The notes under the pieces: model-generated
What the model was told of the DNA's origin: nothing
Databases searched by the model: none
The model's input: the letters and a program-made list of their open reading frames with translations, nothing else
Source: Flavobacteriales bacterium UBA5871
GTDB taxonomy: Bacteria; Bacteroidota; Bacteroidia; Flavobacteriales_D; Crocinitomicaceae
Length of the DNA: 8,237 nucleotides
Assembly: GCA_002432085.1 (NCBI GenBank)
Contig: DJFN01000168.1
Coordinates: forward strand, 7,945 to 16,181
Direction of reading: 5' to 3'
Part shown: piece after piece, positions 6,562 to 8,237 of the stretch
How positions within the stretch are numbered: position 1 is the stretch's first letter
Layout of the letters: each line of letters starts with the position of its first letter
Made by a program: the position numbers and the translations under genes

Positions 6562-7374
6562 TTGAGCTCTTTACAACGACAAATACATTACCTGGCATCA
6601 ATAAGAAGGCAAGTATTGGTTGGGCTCATTTTATGTATTTATCTGTGCTTCATCGTTATTGTGCTCGAGCCTTTTGATACCAGTCAGTTCGAGGTGAAGT
6701 ACAAAACACTGCTTCTTTCGGGTTATGGCATCCTGGTCGGTGTTGTCTTTGTTGTTCACGGCAGACTGGAGAATCTTGTGTATTTAAAGGCTGGTAAAGT
6801 ATGGTCTATAAAATATGAAGTCATTTCGACACTGCTCTTTTGTTTCTTTTCAGGAACGGTGCTCTATTTCTATAACAGAACGATCGTAAATAATTTCCTG
6901 CCTTATACGCTTGCAACTTACTGGCGTTTTTTGAGCGTCACAGTAGTTTGTATGATGCCCGTTTTTGTTCCTCCGATGATCTATTTAAGACAGAAGCTCG
7001 GTGAACGTATTATTCCACCTAAAGAGAATTCGATTGTGCTTATCGGAGAGAATAAGAACGAAGTGCTGAGCATGGATAAGGAAGAATTGTTGTTTATCAA
7101 AGCTGTAGAAAATTACGTCGAGATCTGTTTTACCGATGAACACCAAAAGGTCATCTCGAGAACATTCCGGCAGACGCTGTCGAATGTTTGCGAGCAGCTG
7201 CCTTTTCTGGAAAAATGCCACCGGTCTTATCTGGTCAACATCGGCACGATAAAAGAAATAACAGGGAATTCACAAGCGGCTAAAATCTTGTTTGTAGTCG
7301 GAGAAAAGGAAATTCCGTTATCGAAGACTTATTATAAGGAGGTAAAAAACAGAATTATCAATTATCAATTATGA
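6562..7374 (+). CDS. Membrane-anchored LytTR DNA-binding regulator (270 aa)
   Basis: This is a transcription regulator with four predicted membrane segments at about residues 18-36, 49-66, 88-104 and 121-141. They are followed by a LytTR domain at about 166-265, with LLFIKAVENYVEI, FLEKCHRSYLVNIGTI and IPLSKTYYKEVKNRI. LytTR domains bind DNA through a beta fold, often at promoters of surface or secretion genes. Here the membrane part replaces the usual receiver domain, a layout common in Bacteroidota, and no partner kinase is in the window. The start must be TTG at 6562: an in-frame TAG lies at 6553-6555 and no in-frame ATG occurs until residue 131. An out-of-frame ATG lies 5 bases upstream, so a 1-base indel in the start region is possible. 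The last codons and the stop lie inside a 7-bp repeat. Confidence 0.87.
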   Translation: MSSLQRQIHYLASIRRQVLVGLILCIYLCFIVIVLEPFDTSQFEVKYKTLLLSGYGILVGVVFVVHGRLENLVYLKAGKVWSIKYEVISTLLFCFFSGTVLYFYNRTIVNNFLPYTLATYWRFLSVTVVCMMPVFVPPMIYLRQKLGERIIPPKENSIVLIGENKNEVLSMDKEELLFIKAVENYVEICFTDEHQKVISRTFRQTLSNVCEQLPFLEKCHRSYLVNIGTIKEITGNSQAAKILFVVGEKEIPLSKTYYKEVKNRIINYQL

Positions 7375-7380
7375 ATTATC
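7353..7380. repeat. Four tandem 7-bp AATTATC/G units across the LytTR stop codon
   Basis: AATTATC, AATTATC, AATTATG and AATTATC follow without gaps. They encode the last residues of the LytTR protein (IINYQL), and the third unit supplies the TGA stop. A change of one unit would shift the frame and alter only the extreme C-terminus. Confidence 0.85.
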
Positions 7381-7412
7381 AAGTGCACTTCTAAACTTGA
7401 TAATTCATAATT
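7367..7412. terminator. 17-bp perfect inverted repeat at the LytTR 3' end
   Basis: AATTATGAATTATCAAG (7367-7383) and CTTGATAATTCATAATT (7396-7412) are exact reverse complements around a 12-base loop. The hairpin covers the stop codon and would form at the mRNA 3' end. It is AT-rich and lacks a T run, so it may protect the 3' end or weakly terminate rather than act as a standard terminator. Its left arm is made of the heptamer repeat, so it probably arose from inverted heptamer copies. Confidence 0.6.
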
Positions 7413-7560
7413 CAGCCATTTATAATTAACCTCTTATCGTCTCGTCAAAAAAGGTAGTCGTTTCATCACATTCTTCCCCATACTCTACCGAATAGCAAGC
7501 AATTTCGCACTTCCTTTGAGCCATCATTAAATCCTCTAACGTATGCACAGCAACACGAAA

Positions 7561-8237
7561 ATGAGATTCATCGTTATGAATTTCGTACTGGTTTTTCTTT
7601 TCAATTTTTCTTTTGCCCAAAATAATCTGACGCATTTTAAAAGCGAAGTAGATTTTGGCGGCGGTACCGTTATTTCCACTTTTTTAGATGTGCGGATGAC
7701 CCAAAACGAATTTACCATCACTTCTCCCAAAAATGCCGATGTGCGCATGATGGGAGGAGGCAAAGCACGATTGGGAAGGCTTATGGGGAAATTGCCTAAA
7801 AAAGGGAGAATCATCACTATCAAAGGCGAACAGCACGCCGACAGTCTGGTTGGTGAGACGGCCATACCGATGTTCGGAAGATTGACCTTTAAGGGAATTG
7901 TGAAAAATGAGACACTGAGCGGGAAATTACTCAATGCCGACGGAACAGTCATAGGGACCATACATGGCGTGCATTCTACGGAAAACAAGATCAGCTATAC
8001 CGCGCTCTGTTCGGAACTGCTGAAAACAATAGAGGACAATATTTATTCAAAGGACGTTTTGCAAACGAAGGAATGGAAGAAATTCGAGAAAAAGTTTGAG
8101 AAGCTTTGCAACGTAGCTCATGACGATATCGAAGTGTTTTTCGGCTTTAACGTGCTTACCCCAAAGCTTCCGTTTACCCATTTGACTTTATTGATTGCAG
8201 AAGAGGAAGGAGAACAGAGTGAGAGTGAGAGTGAGAG
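7561..8237 (+). CDS. Exported S41-peptidase-like protein, N-terminal 225 codons; runs off the window
   Basis: The frame is open from 7540 to the window end with no stop. The ATG at 7561 gives a clean Sec signal peptide of 20 residues ending FSFA|Q. An in-frame ATG at 7543 would add six residues and one at 7576 would shorten it. An in-frame TAA at 7537 bounds the start. The mature part begins with a beta-rich segment (GRLTFKGIV, SGKLLNADGTVIGTIHG). It continues with a helical stretch and LPFTHLTLL near residues 203-211, which recalls the N-terminal region of Bacteroidota S41 (C-terminal processing-like) peptidases from memory. The catalytic Ser/Lys region would lie beyond the window, so activity cannot be judged. 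An acidic Ser-Glu run ends the visible part. The 186-bp gap upstream makes its own promoter likely, but none is clear. Confidence 0.8.
   Translation, partial: MRFIVMNFVLVFLFNFSFAQNNLTHFKSEVDFGGGTVISTFLDVRMTQNEFTITSPKNADVRMMGGGKARLGRLMGKLPKKGRIITIKGEQHADSLVGETAIPMFGRLTFKGIVKNETLSGKLLNADGTVIGTIHGVHSTENKISYTALCSELLKTIEDNIYSKDVLQTKEWKKFEKKFEKLCNVAHDDIEVFFGFNVLTPKLPFTHLTLLIAEEEGEQSESESE
8215..8237 (+). repeat. In-frame GAGAGT hexamer microsatellite in the S41-like gene
   Basis: CAGAGT, GAGAGT, GAGAGT and GAGAG continue to the window edge, encoding Gln-Ser followed by Glu-Ser repeats. As the unit is six bases, copy-number change would lengthen or shorten an acidic linker without shifting the frame. 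The full tract length is not visible. Confidence 0.8.

Noticed and set aside
7336..7342. AAGGAGG, a perfect Shine-Dalgarno-like sequence
   Set aside because: It sits inside the LytTR coding region, the nearest downstream ATG (7371) is about 28 bases away, and that ATG opens only a six-codon frame.
7511..7518. TTCCTTTG as a -7 box for the S41-like gene
   Set aside because: It has one mismatch to TAnnTTTG, but there is no TTG at the expected 17-23 base spacing upstream.
7426..7635. 69-codon minus-strand open frame before the S41-like gene (acidic C-terminus EECDETTTFFDETIRG)
   Set aside because: Its N-terminal third is antisense to the signal peptide of the S41-like gene and it shows no recognisable motif. 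A shorter real peptide from the internal Met codons (33 aa) cannot be excluded but has no support.
7536..7988. 150-codon minus-strand open frame
   Set aside because: It is antisense to the S41-like CDS, which has a clear signal peptide and sensible domain pattern, so this is a shadow frame.

Overview
The window comes from a member of the Bacteroidota, most likely a flavobacteria-like lineage. The main evidence is a C-terminal type IX secretion (Por) sorting domain on the largest protein. Supporting signs are several Sec signal peptides ending in the 'A-Q' style, a LytTR regulator with its own membrane anchor, near absence of Shine-Dalgarno sequences, a TTG...TAnnTTTG-like promoter, and AT-rich heptamer repeats between genes. 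The genus cannot be named from the sequence alone.

Layout from left to right. (1) 1-86: the 3' part of a tRNA-Arg(ACG) and its intrinsic terminator. (2) 116-268: a broken GIY-YIG nuclease remnant whose family similarity ends at about base 223, where the next gene begins on the opposite strand. (3) 228-1619, minus strand: an exported orphan protein of 463 aa. (4) 1758-4241, minus strand: an 827-aa beta-propeller protein with about ten Asp-box (BNR) motifs, a GH74-like N-terminus and a T9SS tail. It is clearly richer in GC than its neighbours. (5) 4242-4610: a 369-bp divergent intergenic region packed with hairpin-forming repeats, including three related hairpins whose stems vary in a compensatory way. 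(6) 4611-6401, plus strand: an exported 596-aa protein with two Ig-like/DUF1573-like modules and a C-terminal alpha/beta module. (7) 6562-7374, plus strand: a membrane-anchored LytTR regulator that starts at TTG. (8) 7561 to the window end, plus strand: the N-terminal part of an exported protein resembling S41-family peptidases.

The genes do not form an obvious pathway. Minus-strand transcription probably runs from the propeller gene into the 463-aa gene, with a 138-bp gap. The 596-aa gene is divergent, and the LytTR gene appears to have its own promoter. The most interesting inference is that the 463-aa and 596-aa exported proteins, which flank the propeller gene, share an overall plan: a signal peptide, beta-rich Ig-like modules, and a tail read as a beta-alpha-beta-beta-alpha-beta module like subtilase propeptides. 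Together with the repeat-rich intergenic region, they are the best candidates for something undescribed. I found no CRISPR array, insertion sequence or recognisable defence system.
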